Shown here: in pieces, positions 26,364 through 35,274 of the stretch
Layout: each line of letters opens with the position of its first letter
Numbering within the stretch: the first letter of the stretch is position 1
Program-made: the position numbers and the translations under genes
The notes under the pieces: model-generated
What the model was told of the DNA's origin: nothing
What the model saw: the letters and a program-made list of their open reading frames with translations, nothing else
Database searches by the model: none
Source of the DNA: Clostridium acetobutylicum ATCC 824
GTDB taxonomy: Bacteria; Bacillota; Clostridia; Clostridiales; Clostridiaceae
Direction of reading: 5' to 3'
Length of the DNA: 64,000 nt
Assembly: GCF_000008765.1 (NCBI RefSeq)
Contig: NC_003030.1
Span: forward strand, 654,001-718,000

Positions 26364-26792
26364 ATGGTGAAAATAAACATAATTTATTGCTCAGGAACTG
26401 GAAATACTGAGGCAATGGCTAATTTGATAAGTGAAGGAGCAAAATCAGCTGGAGCAGATGTTCAATTAATCAATGTAAGTGATGCAGATGTAGATAAAGT
26501 TAAAAATGCGGATGTTATTGTGCTTGGGTCGCCTGCAATGGGTGATGAGGTATTAGAAGAAGAAGAAATGGAACCATTTGTTGAGAATATATCCAAAGAG
26601 GTGAAAGGGAAAAAAGTAGCTCTATTTGGTTCATACGGTTGGGGAGATGGCCAATTTATGCGTGATTGGGTAGAACGTATGGAGGGATATGGAGCAGATC
26701 TTATAGGTGAAGGTTTAATCGTACAAGATGCACCAGAGGGAGAAACAGAAGATCAATGCAGAGAGTTTGGTAAGGCTCTTATAAATAGCTAG
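26364..26792 (+). CDS. Flavodoxin (short chain)
   Basis: Product of 142 residues. FMN phosphate loop at the N-terminus (IIYCSGTGNTEAMANLI), isoalloxazine contacts in LGSPAMGDEVLEEEEMEPF and GSYGWGDGQFMRDW; this is the clostridial short-chain flavodoxin pattern. An electron carrier in the cytoplasm that stands in for ferredoxin when iron is scarce. ATG with GGAGGAG site; a Fur box and promoter lie upstream, and a DUF3793 gene follows after 18 bases. Confidence 0.95.
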   Translation: MVKINIIYCSGTGNTEAMANLISEGAKSAGADVQLINVSDADVDKVKNADVIVLGSPAMGDEVLEEEEMEPFVENISKEVKGKKVALFGSYGWGDGQFMRDWVERMEGYGADLIGEGLIVQDAPEGETEDQCREFGKALINS

Positions 26793-26810
26793 AAAAGGGA
26801 GAGATAGAGG

Positions 26811-27431
26811 ATGGAAAAATGTTTATATAAATTTACAGATTTTATCGAGGGTGTTACTGGTAAAGTATATATGATAAAGCTTATAACATACTCAATATCT
26901 CCAGTTATATCTAAACGAAAACCATCTTCTATAATTACTGTTTCAAACAGGTACAAGGGGATGTATGATTTATGGAATATATATGGGGAAGAATATTTAA
27001 GAAATATAAATGTAGATGTTTTTGAAATTAAAAAAGATAAGGATTGCTTAACACTTTTGTTTTATGATAAAGCGTTACTTAAAAGTACTCTTTATCATAA
27101 AACTAATATAGGCTTTTTAAATAAATTTGGATATAAAGAAGATATGGATTTAGAGGAGTTTCTTGGAGTTTTAAAGAAGAGGTATAAAGAAACAAATTGT
27201 CCTCACGAACTAGGAATATTTTTAGGGATACCAGTTGAAGATGTAGAAGAGTTTATAAATTGCAATGGAAGAAAGTGTTTATACTGTGGCTACTGGAAGG
27301 TGTATAAAAATAAGGACAGGGCAATGAAAATTTTTAAGGAATATGATGAATCACGCAGTAAGGCAATAAGATTATTAAGTGACAATATTGATATAAGTAA
27401 GGTTGCAAAAATACTATCACTTAATAATTAA
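26811..27431 (+). CDS. DUF3793 family protein
   Basis: Product of 206 residues, no signal or membrane segment. Conserved features of the family are present: CPHELGIFLGIPVEDVEEFI and a C-terminal Cys pair in GRKCLYCGYWKVYK, which could bind metal or act in redox chemistry. It lies 18 bases after flavodoxin in the same Fur-controlled operon, a pairing that recurs in clostridia by my recollection, so it probably works with flavodoxin or in iron limitation. Biochemical function unknown. Confidence 0.8.
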   Translation: MEKCLYKFTDFIEGVTGKVYMIKLITYSISPVISKRKPSSIITVSNRYKGMYDLWNIYGEEYLRNINVDVFEIKKDKDCLTLLFYDKALLKSTLYHKTNIGFLNKFGYKEDMDLEEFLGVLKKRYKETNCPHELGIFLGIPVEDVEEFINCNGRKCLYCGYWKVYKNKDRAMKIFKEYDESRSKAIRLLSDNIDISKVAKILSLNN

Positions 27432-27438
27432 ATAAATT

Positions 27439-28251
27439 TTAGTAGAATTTATTAAGAGTTACTTCACCAGATATTAAATTTTCAGTATGACCGTCATTAA
27501 AGGTAACTACTAATTCACCTTTTCTGCTTATGTCTATTACTTTAGCAGCTTCAGTGTGGTCTTTTTTTGTAATAGCAATTTCCTTTCCTATAAGCGCTGA
27601 ATTTTTTTTGCATATGTCTAAAAAGCTATTGGGATCTTGAGTCTCTAAAAAGTTTTCATAGATTATTTCGAAGTCATTTAATATGTTAGATAGTATGGTT
27701 TCTCTTGAGATTGGTTCATTTAATTCTATTCTTAAAGAAGTAGCTTTTTTTGATATCTCTGGCGAAAAATCATTGTAATCTTGATTTACGTTTATTCCAA
27801 TTCCTAAAATTATATTTGAAGTGTTATTGATGTCTTCAGAAACCTCAGCTAGAATACCTACTAGTTTTTTATTATTTAGAAGGATATCGTTAGGCCACTT
27901 TATTAGACAATTGATGTTCATTTTATTAAAAGAGTTAGTAAGAGAGGCTGCTGCTAACTGTGTTATTAGAGGAAAAAGTGTTTTTTTTACGTTAGGTTTT
28001 AAAATTAGTGACATCCATAAGCCCTTATATTTAGGTGAACTCCAGGTTCTATCTGAAAATCTACATTTTCCAAGGGTTTGCTCTTCAGAAATTATAAGAC
28101 TTCCTTCAGCTACAGCTCTCATTATAAGACGCTTGGCTTCTAAATTTGTTGAATCTATAGAATCTAAAAGTATTAAATTTCTTCCGATATATTTCGTGGT
28201 TAATAGTGAATTTATTTTATTTATATTTAAAGAAAAATTCCCTCTTTCCAT
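27439..28251 (-). CDS. birA: Biotin-protein ligase without DNA-binding domain
   Basis: Product of 270 residues, only the catalytic and C-terminal domains of BirA: SIDSTNLEAKRL, IKWPNDILLNNKKLVGILAEV, ILGIGINVN and the C-terminal SH3-like part ending SGEVTLNKFY. There is no N-terminal winged helix, so it attaches biotin to carboxylases but cannot be a Bir-type repressor. The glycine-rich biotinyl-AMP loop, usually GRGRxGR before W, reads GKCRFSDRTW here, an unusual substitution. Ribosome site TGGAGG lies right before the ATG. Converges with the DUF3793 gene and is divergent from the riboflavin operon. Confidence 0.92.
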   Translation of the reverse strand: MERGNFSLNINKINSLLTTKYIGRNLILLDSIDSTNLEAKRLIMRAVAEGSLIISEEQTLGKCRFSDRTWSSPKYKGLWMSLILKPNVKKTLFPLITQLAAASLTNSFNKMNINCLIKWPNDILLNNKKLVGILAEVSEDINNTSNIILGIGINVNQDYNDFSPEISKKATSLRIELNEPISRETILSNILNDFEIIYENFLETQDPNSFLDICKKNSALIGKEIAITKKDHTEAAKVIDISRKGELVVTFNDGHTENLISGEVTLNKFY

Positions 28252-28309
28252 TATTTAGCCTCCAGATAAGTATAATATATATTATGAATTATAGCATATT
28301 TATGGAGTG

Positions 28310-28338
28310 TTGACATGGAAAATATTAAGTAGTATACT
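28310..28338 (+). promoter_or_regulatory. Sigma-A promoter of the riboflavin operon
   Basis: TTGACA (28310-28315), 17-base spacer, TATACT (28333-28338). The transcript would start near 28345, just before the FMN aptamer. Confidence 0.85.
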
Positions 28339-28350
28339 AATGGTAATTTA

Positions 28351-28541
28351 ATAGGATGTTCTTCAGGGATGGGTGAAATTCCCAATCGGCGGTAAAGCCC
28401 GCAAGCCATTTGGCAGATCCGGTTAAACTCCGGGGCCGACAGTTAAAGTCTGGATGAAAGAAGAAATAGCGTAACTGCAGTACGCAGGTTTTGTTGATTA
28501 TAAATCTCCGAAGGATTACCTTTCTTTGGAGATTTTTTTAT
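28351..28541 (+). promoter_or_regulatory. FMN (RFN) riboswitch with terminator
   Basis: Conserved RFN elements in order: AGGATGTTCTTCAGGG, GGGTGAAATTCCC, AATCGGCGGTAAAGCCCGC, GCAGATCCGGTTAAACTCCG, GGCCGACAGT and AGTCTGGATGAAAGAAGA, ending about 28471. The expression platform has the stem AAATCTCC / GGAGATTT followed by TTTT (28502-28541). High FMN should stop transcription before ribD. Confidence 0.97.
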
Positions 28542-28579
28542 TTGCTTGCAAGTTTATTAAATTCAAGGAAGTGTTTAAA

Positions 28580-29677
28580 TTGAATGAGGCTTTTATGAAA
28601 AGAGCTTTAGAAATTGCAGAAAAGGGGAGTGGATATGTAAATCCAAATCCTATGGTTGGAGCAGTTATAGTTAAGGACAATAAAATAGTTGGTGAAGGTT
28701 ATCATGAGAAATTTGGAGGAAATCATGCTGAGGTAAATGCTTTAAATATGGCTGGAAAAGATGCAGAGGGCTCGGAACTATATGTTACGTTAGAACCATG
28801 TTCTCATTATGGTAAAACTCCGCCTTGTGCACTTGCGGTAGTTAAAGCGGGAATAAAAAGAGTGATAATTGCCATGGAAGACCCAAATCCTTTAGTAAGT
28901 ACAAAGGGGATAAAAATACTAAAGGAAAATGGAATAGAAGTTATTACAGGCGTTATGAAAAAGGAATCAGAAAAGTTAAATGAAGTTTTTATAAAGTATA
29001 TAACAACTAAAAGGCCATTTATAACTATGAAAATGGCATCAACCCTAGATGGAAAAATATGCACTGTTTCAGGAGAATCAAGATGGATAAGCGGACAAAC
29101 ATCAAGAAAATATGTTCATCATTTAAGAAGCAAATATATGAGCATAATGGTGGGAGTAGGTACGGCTATTAATGATAATCCTCTTCTCACAACTAGAATA
29201 GAAGGTGAAAATGTAAGAAGTCCTATAGCTATTATTGTGGACTCAAAGCTTAGGGTTCCAAAGGATTTAAGAATTTTTAATACATTACAGGAGAGAAAGA
29301 TTATTATTGCAACTACTGAATATGCAGATAAAAATAAGGAAAATGAGCTTATAAATATGGGAGTTTCAATTATAAAAACACCTAATAAAAATGGTCGTGT
29401 TAACTTAGATTATCTACTAGATGAATTAGGTAAGATAGGTATAGATAGTGTTTTACTCGAAGGTGGAAGCGAATTGAATTTCTCTTTTATAAAGGAAGAA
29501 AATATAGATAAGATAATGTGCTTTATAGCGCCAATGATAGTAGGAGGAGAAAAAGCTAAGGGTGCAGTTGGAGGTAAGGGGATAGAAAAGCTTAAGGATT
29601 CAATAAAGATATATGATATGGATTCTGAAAAAATTGGAGAGGATATCTTAGTGTCAGGATACCTAAATAGGGGATGA
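28580..29677 (+). CDS. ribD: Bifunctional riboflavin deaminase/reductase RibD
   Basis: Product of 366 residues. The N-terminal deaminase has zinc ligands in NHAEVNAL and TLEPCSHYGKTPPC; the C-terminal reductase has MKMASTLDGKICT and LLEGGSELNFSF. It carries out the second and third steps from GTP to lumazine. The TTG at 28580 (LNEAFMKRALEIAEKG) best matches the family N-terminus and has AAGGAAG upstream; earlier in-frame codons lie within the riboswitch terminator. First gene of ribDEBAH. Confidence 0.94.
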   Translation: MNEAFMKRALEIAEKGSGYVNPNPMVGAVIVKDNKIVGEGYHEKFGGNHAEVNALNMAGKDAEGSELYVTLEPCSHYGKTPPCALAVVKAGIKRVIIAMEDPNPLVSTKGIKILKENGIEVITGVMKKESEKLNEVFIKYITTKRPFITMKMASTLDGKICTVSGESRWISGQTSRKYVHHLRSKYMSIMVGVGTAINDNPLLTTRIEGENVRSPIAIIVDSKLRVPKDLRIFNTLQERKIIIATTEYADKNKENELINMGVSIIKTPNKNGRVNLDYLLDELGKIGIDSVLLEGGSELNFSFIKEENIDKIMCFIAPMIVGGEKAKGAVGGKGIEKLKDSIKIYDMDSEKIGEDILVSGYLNRG

Positions 29678-29683
29678 TTTGTT

Positions 29684-30325
29684 TTGTTTACCGGTATTAT
29701 AGAGGAAATAGGAGAAATTAAAACTATAAAGAAATATGATAATTCAATAAGGATTGCTATAAAAGCTTCAAAGGTAATGGAAAATATCAAGCTTGGAGAT
29801 AGCATAGCAGTAAACGGAGTATGCCTTACAATTGTATCTTGTGAAAATGGAGAATTTGATGTTATGCCAGAAACATATAGGGTAACTAATTTAAAAAAAT
29901 TGATTTCAGGAAGTAAAGTTAATTTAGAAAGAGCTTTGGCATTAGGAGATAGATTTGGTGGACATATAGTAACAGGACATATAGATGGGTTGGGAACTAT
30001 AGAGAGTATAAAAAAAGATGCGATAGCAATTGAATATAAAATAAAGACTAATAGAGAAATTACAAGCAATCTTGTTTATAAAGGTTCTGTAGCTATAGAT
30101 GGAGTTAGTTTAACTTTAGGAGAAGTACAAGAAGATTATTTTAAATTTTATCTTATTCCTCATACCCAGGAAAAAACAACTTTAACACAAAGGAGTAAAG
30201 GTTATAGTGTAAACATAGAGTGTGATGTATTATCAAAAAATATTCGAAATTTTGTGAATATCCAGAATAGTACAAAAGGTTCGTGTATAACTGAAGGTTT
30301 ATTAAAGGAAAATGGATTTATGTAA
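29684..30325 (+). CDS. ribE: Riboflavin synthase alpha chain
   Basis: Product of 213 residues with two similar lumazine-binding halves (FTGIIEEIGEI ... GDSIAVNGVCLT ... MPETYRVTNL and GHIVTGHIDGLGTIES ... GSVAIDGVSLT ... PHTQEKTTL). It converts two 6,7-dimethyl-8-ribityllumazine into riboflavin. TTG start with AGGGGATG site, six bases after ribD. Confidence 0.95.
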   Translation: MFTGIIEEIGEIKTIKKYDNSIRIAIKASKVMENIKLGDSIAVNGVCLTIVSCENGEFDVMPETYRVTNLKKLISGSKVNLERALALGDRFGGHIVTGHIDGLGTIESIKKDAIAIEYKIKTNREITSNLVYKGSVAIDGVSLTLGEVQEDYFKFYLIPHTQEKTTLTQRSKGYSVNIECDVLSKNIRNFVNIQNSTKGSCITEGLLKENGFM

Positions 30326-30365
30326 TATTAGTTAAGTGTATTCTGTAATAAGAGGAGGAGTTTTT

Positions 30366-31571
30366 ATGAATTTCAAATTTAATACTGTAGAAGAAGCAAT
30401 TCTTGATATAAGACAAGGAAAGATGGTTATTGTTGTAGACGATGAAGATAGAGAAAACGAAGGAGATTTGGTGGCAGCAGGAGCAACGATAACAGGAGAA
30501 ACTATAAATTATATGGCAAGGTATGCCAGAGGACTCATATGTACGCCTATGGATTCAGATAGCATGGAAAGGCTTGGAATAAACACCATGGTAGAAAAAA
30601 ATACAGAGTATTTCGGTACGGATTTTGGGGTTTCTGTAGATGCTGCAAGGACTAGAACAGGAATTTCAGCATATGAAAGAGCTGAAACTATAAAGAAACT
30701 TTCTGATAAAGATGCCAAGGAAGAAGATTTTGTAAAACCAGGACACACATTTCCTCTAAGAGCTAAAAAAAATGGAGTATTGGATAGAAATGGACATACA
30801 GAGGCTACCGTTGATTTAGTAAGACTTGCAGGTTTCTATCCTTCAGTTGGAGTATGCTGTGAAATTATGAATGAAGATGGCACTATGGCAAGACTACCAA
30901 AGCTTATGGAGTTCTCAAGAAAAAATGATATTAAAATAATAACTGTTGAAAAATTGATTGAATATAGAAAAAAGAATGAGGCACTTATAAAAAGAGAAGC
31001 AGAGGCCAAGCTTCCAACAAAATATGGTGAGTTCAAAATAGTTGGATATAAAAGCCTGATTGATAATAAGGAAAATCTAGCTATAGTTAAGGGAGAGCTT
31101 AAAGCTGAAGAAGAGGTGCTTGTAAGAGTTCATTCTAAATGCCTTACGGGAGATGTATTTGGATCTCTAAGATGTGATTGTGGAAATCAGCTTTCATATG
31201 CACTTAGTGCAATAGAAAAGCAGGGGGCAGGAGTTGTTCTTTATATGGATCAAGAGGGAAGAGATATAGGACTTTTGAATAAGTTAAAGGCATATATGCT
31301 CCAAGAAAAGGGTCTTGATACAGTTGAAGCAAATTTGAAATTAGGATTTGAAGCTGATTTAAGAGAATATTGGGCGGCTGCCGAAATGCTTAAAGATTTA
31401 GGTGTTAAAAAAGTTAAATTAATGACAAATAATCCTGAAAAAATAAACGAATTAAATAAATATGGAATTGATGTTGTAAGCAGAGTTCCTATTAATACAG
31501 AACATGTTAAAGAAAATGAATTTTATCTAAGAACTAAAAAGCAAAAAATGGGTCACTTAATTGAAATTTAA
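30366..31571 (+). CDS. ribBA: 3,4-DHBP synthase/GTP cyclohydrolase II RibBA
   Basis: Product of 401 residues. The N-terminal RibB part (about 1-200) has VVDDEDRENEGDLVAAG and GHTEATVDL; the C-terminal RibA part (about 205-401) has the zinc cysteines in CLTGDVFGSLRCDCG and YMDQEGRDIGLLNKL. It supplies both branch precursors of riboflavin. Start at 30366 after AGGAGGAG; an in-frame ATG at 30336 has no site. Confidence 0.96.
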   Translation: MNFKFNTVEEAILDIRQGKMVIVVDDEDRENEGDLVAAGATITGETINYMARYARGLICTPMDSDSMERLGINTMVEKNTEYFGTDFGVSVDAARTRTGISAYERAETIKKLSDKDAKEEDFVKPGHTFPLRAKKNGVLDRNGHTEATVDLVRLAGFYPSVGVCCEIMNEDGTMARLPKLMEFSRKNDIKIITVEKLIEYRKKNEALIKREAEAKLPTKYGEFKIVGYKSLIDNKENLAIVKGELKAEEEVLVRVHSKCLTGDVFGSLRCDCGNQLSYALSAIEKQGAGVVLYMDQEGRDIGLLNKLKAYMLQEKGLDTVEANLKLGFEADLREYWAAAEMLKDLGVKKVKLMTNNPEKINELNKYGIDVVSRVPINTEHVKENEFYLRTKKQKMGHLIEI

Positions 31572-31587
31572 AGGAGAGTAGATTGTA

Positions 31588-32055
31588 ATGAAAATATATG
31601 AAGGCAAACTTATAAGCAAAAATTTAAAATTTGGAATTGTAGCAGGGAGATTTAATGAATTTATAGTATCAAAATTGCTATCAGGTGCAGTAGATGCGCT
31701 TAAAAGGCATGGATGTGATGAAGATAGTATAGAGCTTGCATGGGCTCCGGGAGCTTTTGAAATACCATTAATATCACAGAAGATGGCTGAAAGTGGTAAA
31801 TATGATGCAGTAATTTGCTTAGGTGCTGTGATAAGAGGAGCAACCTCACACTTTGACTATGTATCTTCAGAGGTTTCTAAAGGAATAGCACAAACTTCAC
31901 TTAAGACGGGGTGCCCTGTAATATTTGGTGTTTTAACAACGGATAATATTGAACAGGCAATAGAAAGAGCTGGAACAAAATCAGGAAATAAAGGTTTTGA
32001 TGCAGCAGTAACAGCAATTGAAATGGCTAATTTAATTAAAACAATTGGCGAATAG
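31588..32055 (+). CDS. ribH: 6,7-Dimethyl-8-ribityllumazine synthase
   Basis: Product of 155 residues: [27 protein letters not shown], and the catalytic His in [14 protein letters not shown]. It forms icosahedral capsids in most bacteria. 16 bases after ribBA with AAAGGAG site; last gene of the riboflavin operon. Confidence 0.97.
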   Translation: MKIYEGKLISKNLKFGIVAGRFNEFIVSKLLSGAVDALKRHGCDEDSIELAWAPGAFEIPLISQKMAESGKYDAVICLGAVIRGATSHFDYVSSEVSKGIAQTSLKTGCPVIFGVLTTDNIEQAIERAGTKSGNKGFDAAVTAIEMANLIKTIGE

Positions 32056-32144
32056 GAAATATAAATAAATGTACCCATACACTTTTCAAAATGATATACA
32101 TGTCCTATTATAGAATTATATTTTATAGTAAAGGAGTTATGGGT

Positions 32145-33014
32145 ATGGATAGAAGTGATATGAATAAAAATCTCGCTCAAATGTTAAAGGGTGGAGTTAT
32201 AATGGATGTTATTAATAAGGAACAGGCCATAATTGCTGAAAAGGCAGGGGCATGTGCAGTAATGGCACTAGAAAGAGTACCAGCTGATATAAGAAAACAA
32301 GGTGGAGTAGCAAGAATGTCTGATCCTAAAATGATAAAAGAAATTAGGGAGTCTGTAACAATACCAGTTATGGCAAAGGTTAGAATAGGGCATTTTGTTG
32401 AAGCCGAGATTCTTCAGTCTTTAGGAATAGATTTTATAGATGAAAGTGAGGTTCTAACTCCAGCTGATGATTCTTATCATATTGACAAAAAGGCCTTTAA
32501 GGTTCCATTTGTTTGTGGAGCAAGAAATCTTGGAGAAGCACTTAGAAGAATTGGGGAAGGAGCTTCAATGATAAGAACAAAGGGTGAAGCAGGTACTGGA
32601 AATGTTGTTGAAGCTGTAAAACATATGAGAACAGTTATGGATGAAATAAGGAGAGTTAAAAATGCAGCTAAGGAAGAAATTATGACAATTGCAAAAGAAT
32701 TAGGAGCTCCATATGATCTCGTTCAATATGTTTGGATGAATGGAAGGCTTCCTGTAGTTAATTTTGCAGCAGGCGGTGTTGCTACTCCAGCTGATGCTGC
32801 GCTTATGATTAGACTTGGTGCAGAAGGAGTATTTGTTGGCTCCGGTATATTTAAGTCTGAAAATCCAGAAAAAAGAGCGAGAGCTATTGTAATGGCAGCA
32901 GCTTATTACGATGATCCTAAAGTGCTTGAAGAAGTGTCGGAGGACCTTGGAGAGCCTATGTATGGACTTGAAATAAGTGACATAAAAGATAGATATGCAG
33001 AAAGAGGCTGGTAA
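32145..33014 (+). CDS. pdxS: Pyridoxal 5'-phosphate synthase lyase subunit PdxS
   Basis: Product of 289 residues: [46 protein letters not shown] with the substrate lysine, and [20 protein letters not shown]. With PdxT it makes vitamin B6 from pentose phosphate, glyceraldehyde phosphate and glutamine. Start at 32145 (AAGGAG at 32131); ATG codons further upstream have no site. 89 bases after ribH; its stop overlaps the pdxT start by one base. No PdxR-type regulator nearby. Confidence 0.96.
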   Translation: MDRSDMNKNLAQMLKGGVIMDVINKEQAIIAEKAGACAVMALERVPADIRKQGGVARMSDPKMIKEIRESVTIPVMAKVRIGHFVEAEILQSLGIDFIDESEVLTPADDSYHIDKKAFKVPFVCGARNLGEALRRIGEGASMIRTKGEAGTGNVVEAVKHMRTVMDEIRRVKNAAKEEIMTIAKELGAPYDLVQYVWMNGRLPVVNFAAGGVATPADAALMIRLGAEGVFVGSGIFKSENPEKRARAIVMAAAYYDDPKVLEEVSEDLGEPMYGLEISDIKDRYAERGW

Positions 33015-33574
33015 TGAGGGTAGGTGTTTTATCGTTTCAAGGTGGAGTAGTTGAACACCTGGAGCATATAGAAAAACTTAATGGTAAACCTGTTAAGGTT
33101 AGAAGTTTAGAAGATTTACAAAAAATAGATAGGCTTATAATACCAGGAGGAGAAAGTACAACTATAGGAAAGTTTTTAAAACAATCTAATATGCTCCAAC
33201 CTTTGAGAGAAAAGATATATGGAGGCATGCCAGTATGGGGAACCTGCGCGGGAATGATACTCTTAGCAAGAAAAATAGAAAACAGTGAGGTCAACTATAT
33301 AAATGCCATAGACATAACTGTAAGAAGAAATGCTTATGGAAGCCAAGTTGATAGCTTTAATACTAAGGCTTTAATTGAAGAAATATCTTTAAATGAAATG
33401 CCGCTTGTTTTTATAAGAGCTCCGTATATAACACGCATAGGAGAAACAGTAAAAGCATTATGTACTATAGATAAAAATATAGTGGCGGCCAAAAGTAACA
33501 ATGTTTTAGTAACATCTTTTCACCCCGAACTAGCAGATAATTTAGAATTTCATGAATATTTTATGAAGTTATGA
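33014..33574 (+). CDS. pdxT: Pyridoxal 5'-phosphate synthase glutaminase subunit PdxT
   Basis: Product of 186 residues of the class I glutaminase fold: [13 protein letters not shown], nucleophile Cys in [13 protein letters not shown], and the His-Glu pair in [10 protein letters not shown]. It feeds ammonia to PdxS. The ATG shares a base with the pdxS stop (TAATG), so translation is coupled. A terminator follows. Confidence 0.96.
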   Translation: MRVGVLSFQGGVVEHLEHIEKLNGKPVKVRSLEDLQKIDRLIIPGGESTTIGKFLKQSNMLQPLREKIYGGMPVWGTCAGMILLARKIENSEVNYINAIDITVRRNAYGSQVDSFNTKALIEEISLNEMPLVFIRAPYITRIGETVKALCTIDKNIVAAKSNNVLVTSFHPELADNLEFHEYFMKL

Positions 33575-33583
33575 AGACAATTT

Positions 33584-33632
33584 ATAAAACTGTGATTTAA
33601 AGAAGGAAACTTATTTAAATTACAGTTTTATT
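33584..33632 (+). terminator. Terminator of pdxST
   Basis: ATAAAACTGTGATTTAA pairs with TTTAAATTACAGTTTTAT (one mismatch region) followed by TATTTTA. Confidence 0.75.
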
Positions 33633-33750
33633 ATTTTACTCGTTTATATATTTTTTGTGATTGGTAATAATAAAAAACAATTAATTAAGTATTTAAGGAA
33701 ACTAAATGTAGTCAAAATAAATAACAGGAATCAAAGAAAGGAAAATAGTA

Positions 33751-35274
33751 ATGGATTTTTCATCGCGTTTTCGTTCATTTAAAGGAAAGTATATTAAGAA
33801 TGACAAAAAGAGAGTTAATAATATTATCGAAGATATAAGGGAAGCTATTGGTGACACAAGTAGGTTGATAGTCAGAGAAATTTTAATAGGTCAAAGGCAG
33901 CAGCTAGAGGCAGTAATAATGTATGCAAATGGCTTGGCTAATAGGGATATAATAGATAGCGGTATTCTCAATCCATTAATGTTTAAAGTTAATGAGGAGT
34001 TTACTCCTAGCTCAAATATAGAAAATTATTTATGTAAAAAATATATTGCTGTTAGTAATACTTACATAGAAGAAAATTTCGAAAAGGTAGTTGAAAATAT
34101 AAAAAGAGGAAAAACTATAGTTGTAGTTAAAGGGTCAAAAAAATTTGTTGTAGTTGATACAACAGGAGGTCCATATAGATCAATTGAAGAACCACCTAGT
34201 GATCTATCTTTAAGAGGTCCTAGAGAGGGGTTTATTGAAAATTTAGAAACTAATTTAACTATGTTAAGAAGAAGAATAAAGGATAAAAACTTAAAAACAG
34301 AAAAATTTACATTGGGAAGAAGAAGTCAGACAGATCTCATTATGGTGTATATCGATGATGTGGTAGATAAAGAATATTTGAAAAAGATAAAGGATGAGGT
34401 AAAAAAAATAGATATTGATTCTGTTCCGGCAAACAGTACAATAGAACAATGTATAGAAGAGCATACTTATAGTATTTTTCCACAGATTTTTGGATCTGAA
34501 AGACCGGATGTTATAGCAGCACATCTTATGGAGGGAAGAATAGCCTTTCTATTAGAGGGAACTTCTTATGTGACTGTATATCCGAGTACTTTTTTTGATT
34601 TTTTTCAGACAATAGAAGATTACTATGGTAGAACAATTCAAGCTATATTTATAAGAATTATAAGAATTATAGCTGTATTTATAGTAACAAGTTTGCCAGC
34701 TATTTATATAACTTTTATAAAATTTAACGCAGAGCTCATTCCTATTGAATTTGTAGCAACTCTTATTCAGTCTAGAAAAGGTATAGCTTTAACCCCTTTT
34801 ATGTCCTTATTATCAATGAATTTTACAATAGAGTTACTAAGGGAGGGAGGATATAGGCTGCCAAGTAAAATAGGTCAAACGCTTAGTGTTGTTGGGGGTA
34901 TTATTATTGGAGATGCTGCACTTAAAGCTAAGATTGTTAGTTCTGCTACTCTATTAGTTGCAGGAATTACTACAGTAGCAGCCTTTGTAATATCAAATTA
35001 TCAAATGTCCACATCAATAAGGTTAATTAATTATCCAATGCTAATATTAGCTAATTGGCTTGGTGTACTTGGAATAGTAATTGGTTGGTTTTTTATAATA
35101 GCATATTTGTGTTCTAAAGAAAACTTTGGAGTACCTTATTTTTCTTTTAATAAAAGTGATATCAAAGATATATTTGTAAGAGCACCAATATGGCAAATGG
35201 ATGAAAGACCTAGAATTATTCCAAATCATAATCCTGTTAGACAGAAGGATTTTAAGGGTGGTAAAAATGAATAG
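33751..35274 (+). CDS. gerKA: GerA-type germinant receptor subunit A
   Basis: Product of 507 residues. Soluble N-terminal half with RQAE-type stretches, then PSDLSLRGPREGFIENLETN and LRRRIKDKNLKTEKFTLGRRSQTDL, followed by about five membrane segments (from about 300) and a short tail: the GerAA/GerKA pattern. It sits in the inner spore membrane and takes part in sensing germinants. First of a three-gene receptor operon (8-base overlap with the next gene). The K-type symbol is by habit of clostridial naming; the exact paralogue class is not certain. Confidence 0.92.
   Translation: MDFSSRFRSFKGKYIKNDKKRVNNIIEDIREAIGDTSRLIVREILIGQRQQLEAVIMYANGLANRDIIDSGILNPLMFKVNEEFTPSSNIENYLCKKYIAVSNTYIEENFEKVVENIKRGKTIVVVKGSKKFVVVDTTGGPYRSIEEPPSDLSLRGPREGFIENLETNLTMLRRRIKDKNLKTEKFTLGRRSQTDLIMVYIDDVVDKEYLKKIKDEVKKIDIDSVPANSTIEQCIEEHTYSIFPQIFGSERPDVIAAHLMEGRIAFLLEGTSYVTVYPSTFFDFFQTIEDYYGRTIQAIFIRIIRIIAVFIVTSLPAIYITFIKFNAELIPIEFVATLIQSRKGIALTPFMSLLSMNFTIELLREGGYRLPSKIGQTLSVVGGIIIGDAALKAKIVSSATLLVAGITTVAAFVISNYQMSTSIRLINYPMLILANWLGVLGIVIGWFFIIAYLCSKENFGVPYFSFNKSDIKDIFVRAPIWQMDERPRIIPNHNPVRQKDFKGGKNE

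Noticed and set aside
28526-28579. RibD start within the riboswitch terminator
   Set aside because: The extra residues are coded by the terminator stem and T run, and family alignment favours TTG 28580.
28807-29064. Antisense ORFs inside riboflavin and other operons
   Set aside because: Long reverse frames opposite strong genes, without ribosome sites; they are shadows of codon bias.
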